Positions 62,880-64,000 of a stretch of DNA of 64,000 nt are shown piece after piece. The notes below the pieces were generated by a model that saw nothing but the letters and a program-made list of their open reading frames with translations, was not told the DNA's origin and ran no database searches. Position numbers and translations under genes: made by a program. The stretch comes from Setophaga petechia (taxonomy: Eukaryota > Chordata > Aves > Passeriformes > Parulidae): positions 36,827,291-36,891,290 of the forward strand of contig JANCRA010000003.1 of NCBI GenBank assembly GCA_024362935.1. Reading direction: 5' to 3'. Every line of letters begins with the position of its first letter. Position 1 is the stretch's first letter.

Positions 62880-63298
62880 TGGTATTGGGGTTGTGCTGTG
62901 AGGTTTTGGTAGCTGGAGGGTTACAGGGGTGGTTTCTGTGGGCAGCTGCCAGAGCCTCCCACTGTGTCTGATGGAGCTGATGCCATTGGGCTCCAGGATG
63001 GACCCACCACCACTGAGCCCTCAGCCATGGCGGTAGCGCCTCTGGGATAACAGTTTTAAAAAAGGGATTAAAAAATCCACCTGCACAACAGGCAGCAGCA
63101 GTGACAAGAGAGAATATATGAAGGAAAGAGCTCATCTGACACTGAGGTCAGTGAAGAAGGAGGAGAAGGCGCTCCAGGCACCAGAGGAGAGATTTCCCTG
63201 CAGCCTGCAGTGAAGCAGATCCACCTGCCCAGCTGAGGAGGGGAGTCCCTCTGTCCCTGCAGGGACAGCTGGTATCCAGCCAGGGTCAGCCCACCGCA
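62880..63298 (+). mobile_element. Solo LTR of family A, internally deleted
   Basis: Starts tggtattggggttgtgctgt and ends cagggtcagcccaccgca, the same termini as the 17409-18498 LTR. The first ~350 bases align with that family, including 'aggttttggtagctgg', 'gctccaggatggacccacca' and 'gtcagtgaagaaggagg'. After about 63229 the sequence jumps to the last ~70 bases of the family ('agctgaggagggg' onward). The ~47-bp array, the AATAAA and most of the 3' half are therefore missing, leaving 419 bases against 1,090 in the other copy. A target-site duplication is not clear (agcac left, gcctg right). Two overlapping minus-strand frames here (62836-63135 and 63068-63307) are by-products of its GC-rich sequence. 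Confidence 0.85.
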
Positions 63299-64000
63299 GC
63301 CTGCCATGATGATGCAGGGATTTATTACAGCAGTAATCTATTTATTTTCCCTTTCCATCTCATATGGTAGGTGTGCAGCTTTTCCAGGATCAACAAAACT
63401 TACTATCTAATTGACCATAAATTGTACAAGCCTATAGCATTTAAAATACTGTGCACTAAATACACTTGTTATGATATGGCAATTTTTTATGGGTGGCTTG
63501 GCTTTAAATACTGTCTGTGTTTAAACATATTTTATTGTGATGGAAGCAGAAATTGGAATTTATGACAGATTTTAATGCAAAAAAAAAAAAAAGGCAGGTA
63601 GATTATATGTACTTTAGCAACAATTTCTTTACACAAGACTTAGCAGAAAGCAACTTTATCTTCTTCAGCTGGTGTAACTTGAGGAATTGCAAGGTGATAA
63701 ACTTGAAAATTTTCCTATCTTTTGAACAGCAGTGAGCTTATGTAAAACTAATCTGCTTTCTGAATAACTTGGCCCATTTGCAATTTATTTACAACAGAAC
63801 AAATCTTTTTAAATATGTCTCAGAAAGCCCTTAGGCTGAGCTATACCTTCTATCACTTAGGAGATAAATAGAAGTGCCTTAGTAATTGTGTTATTATGGG
63901 TCAAATTCCAGAATTCATCTCAAAGTCTTAGACAACTAACCTTTTTTGAGGGAAGATAAAGCAAACATTCCAAATAATGGCCATTATAAACCATCAAAGG
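63299..64000. other. Unique AT-rich non-coding DNA
   Basis: A 14-A run at 63579-63592; no gene or transposon recognised up to the window end. Confidence 0.45.

Noticed and set aside
1..64000. CRISPR array, operon, phage, plasmid or other prokaryotic system
   Set aside because: No direct-repeat/spacer pattern, no dense gene layout and no ribosome-binding sites. The repeats present are vertebrate retroelements.

Overview
This window looks like nuclear DNA from a bird, most likely a songbird, taken from an intergenic stretch or a very large intron. It is AT-rich and CpG-poor. No open reading frame looks like an intact conserved protein, and there is no sign of bacterial, plasmid or phage organisation. 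The bird call rests on the interspersed repeats: several CR1 LINE copies, some with the avian CR1 3' end (a 'gaccagatga..' block followed by a short ATTCTGTG-type tail), and four solitary LTRs from two endogenous-retrovirus families that I recognise as common in avian genomes.

Layout. 1-7.6 kb is mostly unique AT-rich DNA with one exon-like reading frame at 945-1095. 7.6-8.8 kb holds two decayed CR1 pieces in opposite orientation. 8.8-17.4 kb is unique DNA with T/G and A/C simple tracts, a tiny CR1 3' end at 12.83 kb and a second exon-like frame at 16717-16813. A complete solo LTR (plus orientation, imperfect 5-bp target duplication) fills 17409-18498. 18.5-30.5 kb is unique and very AT-rich. 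30.5-37.5 kb is a CR1 cluster: a short minus-strand 3' end, a 2.2-kb plus-strand element carrying most of a dead reverse transcriptase, and two shorter 3' fragments. Two solo LTRs of a second family, both on the minus strand, lie at 41541-42096 and 53905-54453. A further CR1 3' stub is at 58.1 kb. An internally deleted relative of the 17.4-kb LTR is at 62880-63298.

Function. Nothing here forms a pathway or operon. Apart from possible terminal or internal exons of a flanking gene (945-1095, 16717-16813, 46371-46555, 25839-25955; all unproven), the window is a record of retrotransposon insertion, decay, solo-LTR formation and short tandem duplication. I found no new biological system. The observations most worth a second look are the roughly 47-bp periodic array inside the 17.4-kb LTR and the exon-like frames with good acceptor sites. 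All family names and consensus comparisons come from memory, without a database search.
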